Source: CBCXVS01 sp965178525 (GTDB lineage Bacteria > Tectomicrobia > Entotheonellia > Entotheonellales > Entotheonellaceae). Taken from it: a stretch of 8,871 nt of DNA. Below, piece by piece: positions 1 to 6,074 of this stretch; the stretch's first letter is position 1, and each line of letters starts with the position of its first letter. A program made the position numbers and the translations under genes. The notes beneath the pieces are model-generated. The model saw only the letters and a program-made list of their open reading frames with translations. It did not search any database and was not told the origin of the DNA. The stretch lies in NCBI GenBank assembly GCA_965178525.1, contig CBCXVS010000301.1:1-8871 (forward strand), written 5' to 3'.

Positions 1-60
1 TTTGAGGATGATTCGGTGGGCATCTGGGCTGGGCTAGGGAACCTGATCTTATGCTATTGA
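1..60 (+). CDS. 3' end of an unidentified upstream gene (partial)
   Basis: Frame 1 is open from the window edge to a TGA at 58-60 and ends in GIWAGLGNLILCY. It overlaps the start of the next ORF by ten bases. It could be the tail of a gene upstream of the window, possibly an RHS-type or other toxin-delivery protein given the gene that follows. Twenty codons are too few to identify it, and chance openness is possible. Confidence 0.2.
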   Translation, partial: FEDDSVGIWAGLGNLILCY

Positions 61-380
61 GGAACAACTCTATTGACTTCCGTTCCGGCGCCATGGCCTA
101 CTCCCCGGAAAAAGATGGTCCGGGACGCATGATCTTTGATCCGGACGGGTCGATCGCAGCTCTACGGCATGAGATGCGTCATTTCAGGGACATTCGCGAC
201 GCTGGTTACCCTGGACTTGGTCCATATATGCGTGATCCTCACCGGTACTGGGAGATGGAATTTAGAGCCTATAGGGAAGAAATCCAATTCGCTAGAAGCA
301 TACGGGATTATGAATCTGCACGGGAAATTCTGCAGATCATGAGGAGAGTGAAACGTGAAATTTTAGGAGAAATCCCGTGA
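51..380 (+). CDS. zincin-like metallopeptidase toxin domain protein (polymorphic toxin C-terminus type)
   Basis: This is a 109-residue protein with no signal peptide or membrane segment. Residues 40-44 read HEMRH, an HExxH zinc-binding motif, and a downstream EMEFRAYREE stretch (about 68-77) offers a glutamate as third ligand. The order MAYSPE, GPGRMIFDPDGS, HEMRH, AGYPGLGPY, then a helical tail recalls the metallopeptidase domains found at the C-termini of RHS and related polymorphic toxins. The expected role is cleavage of a target-cell protein; the substrate is unknown. The ATG at 51 is the first usual start after in-frame stops at 3-5 and 9-11, so no long N-terminal delivery region is fused in this frame. 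The stop overlaps the start of the next gene by four bases (GTGA), which indicates translational coupling with a probable immunity protein. The DNA is AT-richer than the aconitase gene, suggesting transfer. It may be a detached toxin cassette or a remnant. Family assignment is from pattern memory, not a search. Confidence 0.6.
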   Translation: MLLRNNSIDFRSGAMAYSPEKDGPGRMIFDPDGSIAALRHEMRHFRDIRDAGYPGLGPYMRDPHRYWEMEFRAYREEIQFARSIRDYESAREILQIMRRVKREILGEIP

Positions 381-778
381 GAGATGATATTCTGTTGCGA
401 GACGAAGCGTTCGACCACGTGCCAACAAAGCAACTTCTCGCCATGCTTCACAACAGTTCCAGACTTGTACGGGCCCGTGCTCTGGCCACACTGGCGCGCC
501 GTTCAGGGCAGGACGAGGCCCTTGTCGACCAGATCATCGATGCAATCAGGGATCCAAAAAATACGGAGGCAAGATTGCTGGGCAGCACAGTCTCTGTTTC
601 GCACATAGGTTTTGCTGGCTTGTGGGCATTTGGTACTCCCAGAGCCAAACTGTTTTTGAAAGACCTTCTGCAACACTGGCCTGAACCGGATCGAGAAGAT
701 CTTCTTTGGTTCTTGGAGTCGCAATCCTTGTCTATGGAACCGCCGGAGAAGTCTCCACAATATGATGTATTCAGATAG
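377..778 (+). CDS. HEAT-like helical protein, probable immunity protein to the upstream toxin
   Basis: This 133-residue, apparently cytoplasmic, mostly helical protein begins at a GTG that overlaps the upstream TGA (GTGA, 377-380). An AGGAGA Shine-Dalgarno lies at 365-370, six bases before the start. Residues about 18-58 (QLLAMLHNSSRLVRARALATLARR and onward) show the leucine, alanine and arginine spacing of a HEAT repeat. A second pair of helices may run from about 76 to 116, ending in DREDLLWFLES. HEAT-like proteins are a known class of polymorphic-toxin immunity factors, and position, size and coupling fit that role: binding and neutralising the metallopeptidase made by the preceding gene. 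The cognate relationship is inferred from layout alone. The C-terminus is polar and irregular (PPEKSPQYDVFR). It could equally be an unrelated HEAT-like hypothetical protein. Confidence 0.6.
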   Translation: MRDDILLRDEAFDHVPTKQLLAMLHNSSRLVRARALATLARRSGQDEALVDQIIDAIRDPKNTEARLLGSTVSVSHIGFAGLWAFGTPRAKLFLKDLLQHWPEPDREDLLWFLESQSLSMEPPEKSPQYDVFR

Positions 779-887
779 CTACATGGACTTCTTGAAACGG
801 GCGCCTGAAGCTGTCCAAGACGAACCTGACGGCTTTCAACGCGACATCAATGCGGTTGACGATGCTTCTGGGATAAATTTTGGTTAA
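762..887 (+). CDS. possible 41-codon ORF downstream of the immunity gene
   Basis: An ATG-ATG pair at 762-767 opens a 41-codon frame that overlaps the end of the HEAT-like gene by 17 bases and stops at TAA 885-887, 25 bases before the chosen aconitase start. The product would be acidic and soluble (SYMDFLKRAPEAVQDEPDG in part). A purine stretch GGAGA at 745-749 lies rather far upstream. It may be a real small protein, the eroded start of a lost gene, or chance. No family is recognised. Confidence 0.22.
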   Translation: MMYSDSYMDFLKRAPEAVQDEPDGFQRDINAVDDASGINFG

Positions 888-897
888 GACTATGAGG

Positions 898-903
898 AAG
901 GAG
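898..903 (+). promoter_or_regulatory. Shine-Dalgarno that sets the aconitase start
   Basis: AAGGAG at 898-903 lies nine bases before the ATG at 913. It favours that start over the upstream in-frame TTG at 880 and ATG at 892, which lack comparable sites and would add residues unlike the family's N-terminus. Confidence 0.6.
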
Positions 904-912
904 AATAGGAAG

Positions 913-3192
913 ATGGTAACCATCGAATCGACCCCTGAAATGGCGTCCAACGTCTATGAGACGATGGCGCGCAATCTGCAAATTGTCCGGCGGCGGTTGG
1001 GCCAGCCGCTCACCCTGGCGGACAAGGTGTTGCTCGGGCATCTGGATAACCCGGAGAACCAGGACATAACGCCGGGCGAAAGCTATTTGTTTCTGCGCCC
1101 CGACCGCGTGATCTTGCAGGATGTGCTCGGGCAGACCGGCATGCTGCAATTCATGCAGACGCAAAAAGAGACGGTGGCCGTGCCGACCACGATGCACTGC
1201 GACCATCTGATTCAAGCCCGCGTTGAGGGTGTGGCCGACCTGCGGGAATCGCTCGAGGAAAACAACGAGGTATACCATTTCCTGCGCTCAGCGGCGGCCA
1301 AGTATGGCGCCGGTTTCTGGGGGCCTGGGGCAGGCATTATTCACCAGGTGGCGCTGGAAAATTACGCCTTCCCCGGTGAGCTGATGATCGGTACCGATTC
1401 GCACACGCCGAATGCCGGCGGCTTAGGGGCTTGCTCCGTCGGCGTGGGCGGCGCCGATGCCGTTGAGGTGATGGCCGGACTGCCGTGGGAGGTGCTCTAT
1501 CCTCGCCATATCGCAGTGTATTTGACCGGCGAGATGGGCGGCTGGACCGCGCCCAAGGATGTCATTCTCTATGTCGCAGGCGCGCTCACCGTATCCGGCG
1601 GGACGAATGCTATCGTCGAGTACATTGGCCCCGGGGCGCGCAGCATCAGCGCCACAGGGAAGGCGACGATCACGAATATGGGCGCTGAGCTGGGCGCCAC
1701 CACGTCGATGTTCCCCTACGATGAGCACATGGCGACGTACCTGAAGGCGACGAATCGCGGCGACTTGGCGCCGTTGGCGGAACAATACAAACATTTGCTG
1801 GCCCCGGACGAGGAAGTTGAGGCGAATCCCGAAGCCTACTATGACCGCGTCGTGCGTCTGGACCTCTCGATCCTCGAACCGTATGTCGTCGGTCCGCACT
1901 CGCCCGATCGTGCCCGGCCCATCTCGCAGCTGGCGGCCGAAATTGCCGACGCCAACAATCATTTTGTTGATACCATTGGTTCAACGCTGATCGGCAGCTG
2001 CACCAATTCGTCCTATGAAGATATGAGCCGCGCCGCAGACGTGGCCGAGCAAGCCAAAGCCCATGGTCTGAAGGCGACCGTCCCCTTCATGGTGACGCCG
2101 GGGTCTGAGCAGGTGCGGGCAACGATCGAGCGCGACGGCCAAATGCAGTCGCTCAAAGACATTGACGCCACGGTTTTGGCGAATGCGTGCGGACCTTGCA
2201 TCGGCCAGTGGCGCCGGGCGCAGGAAGAGACCGCAGAGCCGAATACGATCGTGACGTCGTATAACCGCAACTTCCCCAGGCGCAATGATGGCGCGCCAAC
2301 GACCATGAACTTCATCGGCAGTCCGGAAATCGTCACGGCCTTGGCCATCGCTGGCAAACTCTCCTTCAATCCGTTGACGGATACGCTAACGGCAGCCGAT
2401 GGCACAACCTTCACGCTGGAGCCGCCCAAGCCGGCACCGGAAGTCCCGGCGCAAAACTTCGCGGCCGGCAGCTCGTCGTATGAAGCGCCCCCGGCCGACG
2501 GCAGCGGCATTGAGCTGGCCGTGTCCCCGCAGAGCGAACGGCTGCAATTGCTGCAGCCGTGGCCGGCCTGGGATGGCCAGGACTTCACGGATATGCCGGT
2601 GCTCATGAAGACGCAGGGCAAGACGACCACGGACCATATTTCGCCCGCCGGCTACTGGCTGCGCTTTCGTGGACACCTGGACAAGTTCAGCGACAATATG
2701 TTTATGGGCGCGACCAACGCCTACACGGGTGAGGCGGGCAAGGGCAAGAATATTCTGACAGGAGAGGAAGAGCAGTCCATCGCCCAGATCGCCCGGCATT
2801 ATCAGACCCAGGGCGTCAAGTGGGTGGTCGTGGGGGATGACAACTATGGCGAGGGCAGCAGCCGTGAGCACGCGGCCCTGTCGCCCCGGCTCTTGGGTGG
2901 CGCGGCCGTCATCGCGCGCAGTTTTGCGCGTATCCATGAGTCCAACCTGAAGAAGCAAGGGCTGTTGGCCTTGACCTTCCAGGATGCCGCCGATTACGAC
3001 AAGATCCGTGAGGATGATCGCCTTGATCTGGTCGGCTTGACGGACATGGCGCCCGGCAAACCGGTGGATTGCGTGGTGACGCACGCGGACGGTTCGACGG
3101 AGAATCTACAGCTCAACCACAGCTTTGGCGAGTCGCAGCTGGAGTGGTTCCGGCTGGGTTCGGCCTTGAATCTCTTCCACAAGAGTGAGTAG
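913..3192 (+). CDS. acn: aconitate hydratase, mitochondrial type
   Basis: This enzyme interconverts citrate and isocitrate through cis-aconitate in the cytoplasmic TCA cycle, using a [4Fe-4S] cluster. From the ATG at 913 it has 759 residues, close to mitochondrial aconitases. The cluster cysteines are C363 (GSCTNSS), C426 and C429 (NACGPCIGQW); the 63 and 3 residue spacings equal those of heart aconitase (358, 421, 424). DSHTPNAGG starts at D162. The swivel domain carries GEGSSREHAALSPR with S649 and R651 matching catalytic S642 and R644, plus ARSFARIHESNLKKQGLL. The linker (YEAPPADGSGIELAVSPQSERLQLL) and TTDHISPAGYWLRFRGHLD are typical of the mitochondrial rather than the AcnA/IRP or AcnB branch. 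The gene is complete, GC-rich and uninterrupted, with no other TCA gene beside it. An upstream in-frame TTG at 880 would add 11 residues. No convincing promoter was found just upstream. Confidence 0.97.
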   Translation: MVTIESTPEMASNVYETMARNLQIVRRRLGQPLTLADKVLLGHLDNPENQDITPGESYLFLRPDRVILQDVLGQTGMLQFMQTQKETVAVPTTMHCDHLIQARVEGVADLRESLEENNEVYHFLRSAAAKYGAGFWGPGAGIIHQVALENYAFPGELMIGTDSHTPNAGGLGACSVGVGGADAVEVMAGLPWEVLYPRHIAVYLTGEMGGWTAPKDVILYVAGALTVSGGTNAIVEYIGPGARSISATGKATITNMGAELGATTSMFPYDEHMATYLKATNRGDLAPLAEQYKHLLAPDEEVEANPEAYYDRVVRLDLSILEPYVVGPHSPDRARPISQLAAEIADANNHFVDTIGSTLIGSCTNSSYEDMSRAADVAEQAKAHGLKATVPFMVTPGSEQVRATIERDGQMQSLKDIDATVLANACGPCIGQWRRAQEETAEPNTIVTSYNRNFPRRNDGAPTTMNFIGSPEIVTALAIAGKLSFNPLTDTLTAADGTTFTLEPPKPAPEVPAQNFAAGSSSYEAPPADGSGIELAVSPQSERLQLLQPWPAWDGQDFTDMPVLMKTQGKTTTDHISPAGYWLRFRGHLDKFSDNMFMGATNAYTGEAGKGKNILTGEEEQSIAQIARHYQTQGVKWVVVGDDNYGEGSSREHAALSPRLLGGAAVIARSFARIHESNLKKQGLLALTFQDAADYDKIREDDRLDLVGLTDMAPGKPVDCVVTHADGSTENLQLNHSFGESQLEWFRLGSALNLFHKSE

Positions 3193-3209
3193 GCGATCCA
3201 AAGCCTCCT

Positions 3210-3278
3210 TATCCGCGAAGGACGCACAGGTCACGAAGAACCAAGACCCATTCGTCCCCTTCGCGTCCTTAGCGGATA
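3210..3278. repeat. long imperfect inverted repeat downstream of aconitase
   Basis: Arm 3210-3225 (TATCCGCGAAGGACGC) pairs with 3263-3278 (GCGTCCTTAGCGGATA) at 15 of 16 positions; the one mismatch is 3217/3271. The loop is 37 bases. It starts 18 bases after the aconitase stop, so it could protect the 3' end of the transcript or slow polymerase, but no T-tract follows the right arm and it is not a standard intrinsic terminator. The GCGAAGGACGC / GCGTCCTT wording resembles dispersed intergenic palindromes seen in several environmental phyla. Only one copy is in this window, so repeat status is inferred. Confidence 0.55.
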
Positions 3279-3373
3279 TTGAATGGCAAGCCAACCAGGG
3301 ACGACCCTAGAGCGCACCGGTGGCGTGCGCACCTCCTCACTGCCTGGCAGAGTCTACGAGATGGGGCGTGGTC

Positions 3374-3835
3374 ATGAGTAAATTATACGATACGGATATG
3401 GCCGCATGGGCTCGCGGCACCGCGCAGTTACTACGTGAGCGGCGGTTTGAAGAGATCGATCTCGATGCTTTAATCGAGGAGGTAGAGGGTTTGGCGAGAG
3501 CCGATGAGCACGCGATTCGCAGCTATTTGGAGCGCCTCATCGAGCACCTCCTCAAATTGACCTATGCCTCTGATGTAGACTTTGACCGGGATCAACGCGG
3601 TTGGCGGATTTCAGCTCGTAACGCCCGGGTCAAACTTCTACAGCGTATGGCACAAGTGCCCAGCCTGCGCGGTTACCCCGAGCAGATTGTAGAAAGCGCG
3701 TATGACGTCAGCCGCTACGAAGCCGCGAGAGGGGTTGATCTCGATCACCTGCCCGCTCAGTGCCCATGGACGGTTGCCCTGATGCTCAGCCCGGACTGGG
3801 AACCTCCGCGCAAACCTTCAGGAGTTGATGGTTGA
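3374..3835 (+). CDS. DUF29 family protein
   Basis: This 153-residue, soluble, largely helical protein has the DUF29 layout. It opens with YDTDMAAWARGTAQLLRERR, then FEEIDLDALIEEVEGLARAD (about 25-44), then a helix ending in LIEHLLKLTYA. A WRISARNARVKLLQ segment follows, and the end is CPWTVALMLSPDWEP. The domain is widespread, often multicopy, in cyanobacteria and other environmental bacteria, and its function is not established. The ATG at 3374 gives the expected MSKLYDTD start; an in-frame GTG at 3320 would add 18 residues not expected for the family. The ribosome site is weak (GGGG at 3363-3366). The gene stands alone and converges on the Uma2-family gene, whose stop lies 76 bases away. 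Family call is firm; molecular role is unknown. Confidence 0.88.
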   Translation: MSKLYDTDMAAWARGTAQLLRERRFEEIDLDALIEEVEGLARADEHAIRSYLERLIEHLLKLTYASDVDFDRDQRGWRISARNARVKLLQRMAQVPSLRGYPEQIVESAYDVSRYEAARGVDLDHLPAQCPWTVALMLSPDWEPPRKPSGVDG

Positions 3836-3911
3836 GGCAGGAGAAGAGGGGCTCACTGTTGTGGTCAAGCCAAAGCGGACACTTTTTTAAGCCACTAGCC
3901 TCTCTGTGTGA

Positions 3912-4505
3912 TCATGAAGGCCAAACTGCGCTCAGCCTTAATACAAACCCCGGTAAGACCAGCTCCCCCGAGACTTCCCCAGGCGTTTCAAGGCGCTCCA
4001 CAACCTCTCCGGACCGATAGACATACACCACGCGCTCGATAGGATCGATGAGCCACCCTAGCCGCGCACCGTTGTCGAGGTACTCCTGCATCTTGTCCCG
4101 GAGCACGCGCAGATTGTCCGATGACGATCGCAGTTCTAAGACAAAGTCCGGGCAGATTTTGGCGAGGCCGCGTTTGTCATCGTCGCTGAGTGCATCCCAT
4201 CGTTCATGACTGATCCATGAGACATCGGGAGAACGCTTAGCTCCGTTGGGCAAGGTAAAACCGGCAGACGAATCGAAGAGGCGCCCGGCGCGGGTCCTGC
4301 GGTTCCAAATGCCGAAATCTACCGTCAATTCGGCGTTGCGCTCGCCTGTCTCACTTGAGGTTGGCGGCATAATGATGAGGTCTCCTGTACGGGTGTACTC
4401 CAAACGCATGTCTCGATTCAGCGCGCAGAGTTTGGAGAACTCCTCATCGCTTAGAGGCCAGTGGAGAGCGACCGCCTGGGTTGGAGATTCGGTTATGATT
4501 GCCAT
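3912..4505 (-). CDS. Uma2 family (DUF820) putative PD-(D/E)XK nuclease
   Basis: This 197-residue protein is typical of the Uma2 family in length and layout. The N-terminal helix region (LSDEEFSKLCALNRDMRLEYTRTGDLIIMPP) is followed by a core with RSPDVSWI (D94), CPDFVLELRSSSD (E124) and LRDKMQEYLDNGARLGWLIDP (K138). The C-terminal strand region contains VYVYRSGEVVERL and LPGFVLRLSAVW. D94, E124 and K138 match the proposed nuclease triad. The family is multicopy in cyanobacteria, Chloroflexi and other environmental bacteria; nuclease activity is a fold-based prediction and its cellular role is unsettled. The ATG at 4505 has an excellent AAGGAGA site (complement of 4511-4517) five bases upstream. 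A 22-codon ORF ends 14 bases upstream on the same strand, so the two are probably cotranscribed. No sign of damage is seen. Confidence 0.9.
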   Translation of the reverse strand: MAIITESPTQAVALHWPLSDEEFSKLCALNRDMRLEYTRTGDLIIMPPTSSETGERNAELTVDFGIWNRRTRAGRLFDSSAGFTLPNGAKRSPDVSWISHERWDALSDDDKRGLAKICPDFVLELRSSSDNLRVLRDKMQEYLDNGARLGWLIDPIERVVYVYRSGEVVERLETPGEVSGELVLPGFVLRLSAVWPS

Positions 4506-4519
4506 CTCTTTCTCCTTGA

Positions 4520-4588
4520 TCAGGCGCCTCCGTTGAGTTGACTCCGCAAGGCTTCCGGGTCGCCTCGCGTTACAGTGCCTTCTGCCAT
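4520..4588 (-). CDS. 22-residue ORF upstream of Uma2, possible leader peptide
   Basis: An ATG at 4588 (minus strand) opens a 22-codon frame, MAEGTVTRGDPEALRSQLN and three further residues, ending at TGA 4522-4520. Its ribosome site AAGGAG (complement of 4596-4601) sits seven bases before the ATG. The stop lies 14 bases before the Uma2 ATG, with the Uma2 Shine-Dalgarno inside that gap, so translation of the two could be coupled. The peptide is hydrophilic, without a signal or membrane segment, and belongs to no family I recognise. It may be a leader peptide, a tiny partner protein, or the last shreds of a deleted gene. Confidence 0.4.
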   Translation of the reverse strand: MAEGTVTRGDPEALRSQLNGGA

Positions 4589-4643
4589 CGTCCTACTCCT
4601 TGGTGGTCAGGCCGGTTACCTCATTCAAAGAAGCTTTCTTTCG

Positions 4644-4652
4644 ATCATACCA
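4644..4652 (-). promoter_or_regulatory. candidate extended -10 promoter for the Uma2 unit
   Basis: Read on the minus strand, TGGTATGAT lies about 55 bases upstream of the 22-codon ORF. It combines a TGn extension with a five-of-six match to TATAAT. No good -35 box sits 16-18 bases upstream, which is acceptable for an extended -10 promoter. The call is by motif only. Confidence 0.35.
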
Positions 4653-4674
4653 CATCCTGGCGCCGTGATCCCCC

Positions 4675-4704
4675 TTGACACCATCTGGGGAGGCGCGCAA
4701 AAAT
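4675..4704 (+). promoter_or_regulatory. candidate promoter for the efflux operon
   Basis: A perfect TTGACA at 4675-4680 is followed after 18 bases by AAAAAT at 4699-4704, a four-of-six -10 match. Transcription would start near 4711, leaving a leader of roughly 135 bases before the NodT ATG. It lies back to back with the minus-strand candidate promoter. No operator or regulator gene was recognised nearby. Confidence 0.3.
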
Positions 4705-4846
4705 AGGCGCTAAACTTCGTATCCGTACCGACAGTCAAGGGGTAGGTCAGGATGAGTTTGACAAGTGGGCCAAGGGCGTGCGAGAGGCAGTTGACCAAGC
4801 ACATAGCCGCTAAGAGGTGAGGCGCGAGCCGATTTATAGGAACCAC

Positions 4847-5419
4847 ATGATGCGACTTTTTAGACTCGTTCCCAGTCTGCTCCTAGTTGGCGTGGTCGCC
4901 ATGTTCGCTAGCTGCGCCACGCCTCAGGCGCCGCCAGCTCGACAGCAGGCGGCCCTACCGGTTGAGAAGACGTGGCAAGCTGGAGGAGAAACGGAGCCGC
5001 GTCTAGTTGATGACGGATGGCTCTCGAACTTCCAAGACCCGCGACTGTCCGGGCTCGTTGAGGAAGCTTTACGGAACAATCGCGACCTGCAGGGCAGCGC
5101 CGCCAAAGTGGCGGAAGCCGAAGCGCGCGCCCGTCAAGCCGGGGCCAATCTGCTGCCGACGGTGGACCTGACCGCGAGCCCCCAAGGTTCCGGCACGGTG
5201 AATTCGAGCGGCGTTAAGAGCCAGTTTAATTTGGGCCTTCAGGTGTCTTGGGAAGTTGATCTTTGGGGCCGGATTCGCCGTGAAACGCAAGCGCAAGCCC
5301 TGGATGCGATCGCCGCCGCGGCGGATTTTGAGTATGCCCGCCAGTCGCTCGCCGCCCAAGTAGCCGAATCGTGGTTCGTCACCGTCGGCAATCAGTTACA
5401 ACTGGCCCTCGCGGGTTGA
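4847..5419 (+). CDS. open 5' fragment of the NodT-like pseudogene
   Basis: This 190-codon frame starts at a tandem ATG (4847/4850) with a weak AGG site at 4838-4840; an in-frame GTG at 4817 would prefix ten residues before the signal sequence. Residues 1-22 form a lipoprotein signal (FRLVPSLLLVGVVAMFASC) with C23 as the lipidated residue. WLSNFQDPRLSGLVEEALRNN and the helix up to RQAGANLLPTVDL are the first outer-membrane-factor repeat, followed by SWEVDLWGRIRRE and AESWFVTVGNQLQLALA. It would be exported as a truncated lipoprotein lacking the second repeat, presumably non-functional. Confidence 0.6.
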   Translation: MMRLFRLVPSLLLVGVVAMFASCATPQAPPARQQAALPVEKTWQAGGETEPRLVDDGWLSNFQDPRLSGLVEEALRNNRDLQGSAAKVAEAEARARQAGANLLPTVDLTASPQGSGTVNSSGVKSQFNLGLQVSWEVDLWGRIRRETQAQALDAIAAAADFEYARQSLAAQVAESWFVTVGNQLQLALAG

Positions 5420-5429
5420 CGCGGGCGCC

Positions 5430-6074
5430 GTGTCTCAGGTCGATCTCAATGTCTCGCGGGCGGATGTGGCGCGGGCGCAAGAGCGTGTCGCGCGGAATCA
5501 AGGCAATTTAGAGGAGGCGGTGCGCAGCCTGGAAGTTCTGCTAGGGCGCTATCCCGCCGCCGAGTTGAACGTTGCCAATCAACTCGCCCCGATGCCCGGC
5601 CCGGTGCCAGCCGGGTTGCCATCCGAGTTGTTAGAGCGACGGCCTGACCTGGTCGCGAGGGACCGCCAAGTGGCGGCGGCCTTTAACCGGGCGCAAGCCG
5701 CCCGGGCCGCCCGGCTCCCAAGTCTGTCGTTGACTGGCGTCCTCGGCGGGGCGAGCAGCTCTCTCCTGAATCTCCTCAACCCATCCAATATTGCGTGGTC
5801 TCTTGGCGCCAATCTGCTCGCGCCGATTTTTGACGGCGGCCGGCACCAAGCCGATGTTGACATCAGCACGGCGCAGCAAGAACAAGCCTTAGCGGCCTAC
5901 GCCAGCACGGCGTTAAAAGCGTTTCAGGAGGTGGAAACGGCGATTGCGAATGAACAAATCCTGCAAGTCCGAGAAGATCACCTCACGAGCGTCGTCGGGG
6001 AGTTAGCCGAGGCCGTCCGCATTACGGAGCTGCGCTACAACGAGGGCGAGATCGATCTTCTGAGCCTGAACTAG
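5430..6074 (+). CDS. open central fragment of the NodT-like pseudogene
   Basis: Family sequence resumes in a new frame at about 5412 (RVDAGAVSQVDLNVSRADVA) and stays open to TAG 6072-6074. The first usable start in this frame is a GTG at 5430, but it has no Shine-Dalgarno and no signal sequence, so export is not expected. Landmarks are LEVLLGRYP, LPSELLERRPDLVARDRQVA, AWSLGANLLAPIFDGGR and ALKAFQEVETAIANE, all hallmarks of the second outer-membrane-factor repeat. It is probably not translated as a separate protein. Confidence 0.5.
   Translation: MSQVDLNVSRADVARAQERVARNQGNLEEAVRSLEVLLGRYPAAELNVANQLAPMPGPVPAGLPSELLERRPDLVARDRQVAAAFNRAQAARAARLPSLSLTGVLGGASSSLLNLLNPSNIAWSLGANLLAPIFDGGRHQADVDISTAQQEQALAAYASTALKAFQEVETAIANEQILQVREDHLTSVVGELAEAVRITELRYNEGEIDLLSLN

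Larger units (their letters stand above)
4589..4846. other. divergent intergenic region between the Uma2 unit and the efflux operon
   Basis: These 258 bases hold the two candidate promoters. On the plus strand the frame 4679-4813 is open and ends in a protein-like stretch (QDEFDKWAKGVREAVDQAHS) before TAA, but it has no convincing start codon. It may be the tail of a decayed gene or chance. A short ATG ORF at 4752-4820 and a 73-codon minus-strand frame at 4625-4846 are unsupported. Confidence 0.4.

Noticed and set aside
856..884. TTGACG at 856-861 with a downstream A/T stretch as an aconitase promoter
   Set aside because: The GATAAA element is only 10 bases away, and no acceptable -10 box occurs at 16-18 bases.
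880..912. TTG start extending aconitase by 11 residues
   Set aside because: The strong AAGGAG at 898-903 and family N-termini favour the ATG at 913.
2386..3084. 232-codon minus-strand frame, along with others inside aconitase
   Set aside because: It lies within the conserved swivel-domain coding sequence of aconitase and shows no protein family features.
3320..3373. GTG start extending the DUF29 protein by 18 residues
   Set aside because: DUF29 proteins begin close to the YDTD segment; the extension looks like non-coding sequence.
3861..3888. Possible intrinsic terminator ending in six T (3883-3888) between the convergent DUF29 and Uma2 genes
   Set aside because: The only stem I can draw upstream is about five pairs with a bulge, too weak to call.
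4625..4846. 73-codon minus-strand frame in the divergent spacer
   Set aside because: It overlaps both candidate promoters, shows no recognisable family and starts at the very edge of the efflux operon leader.
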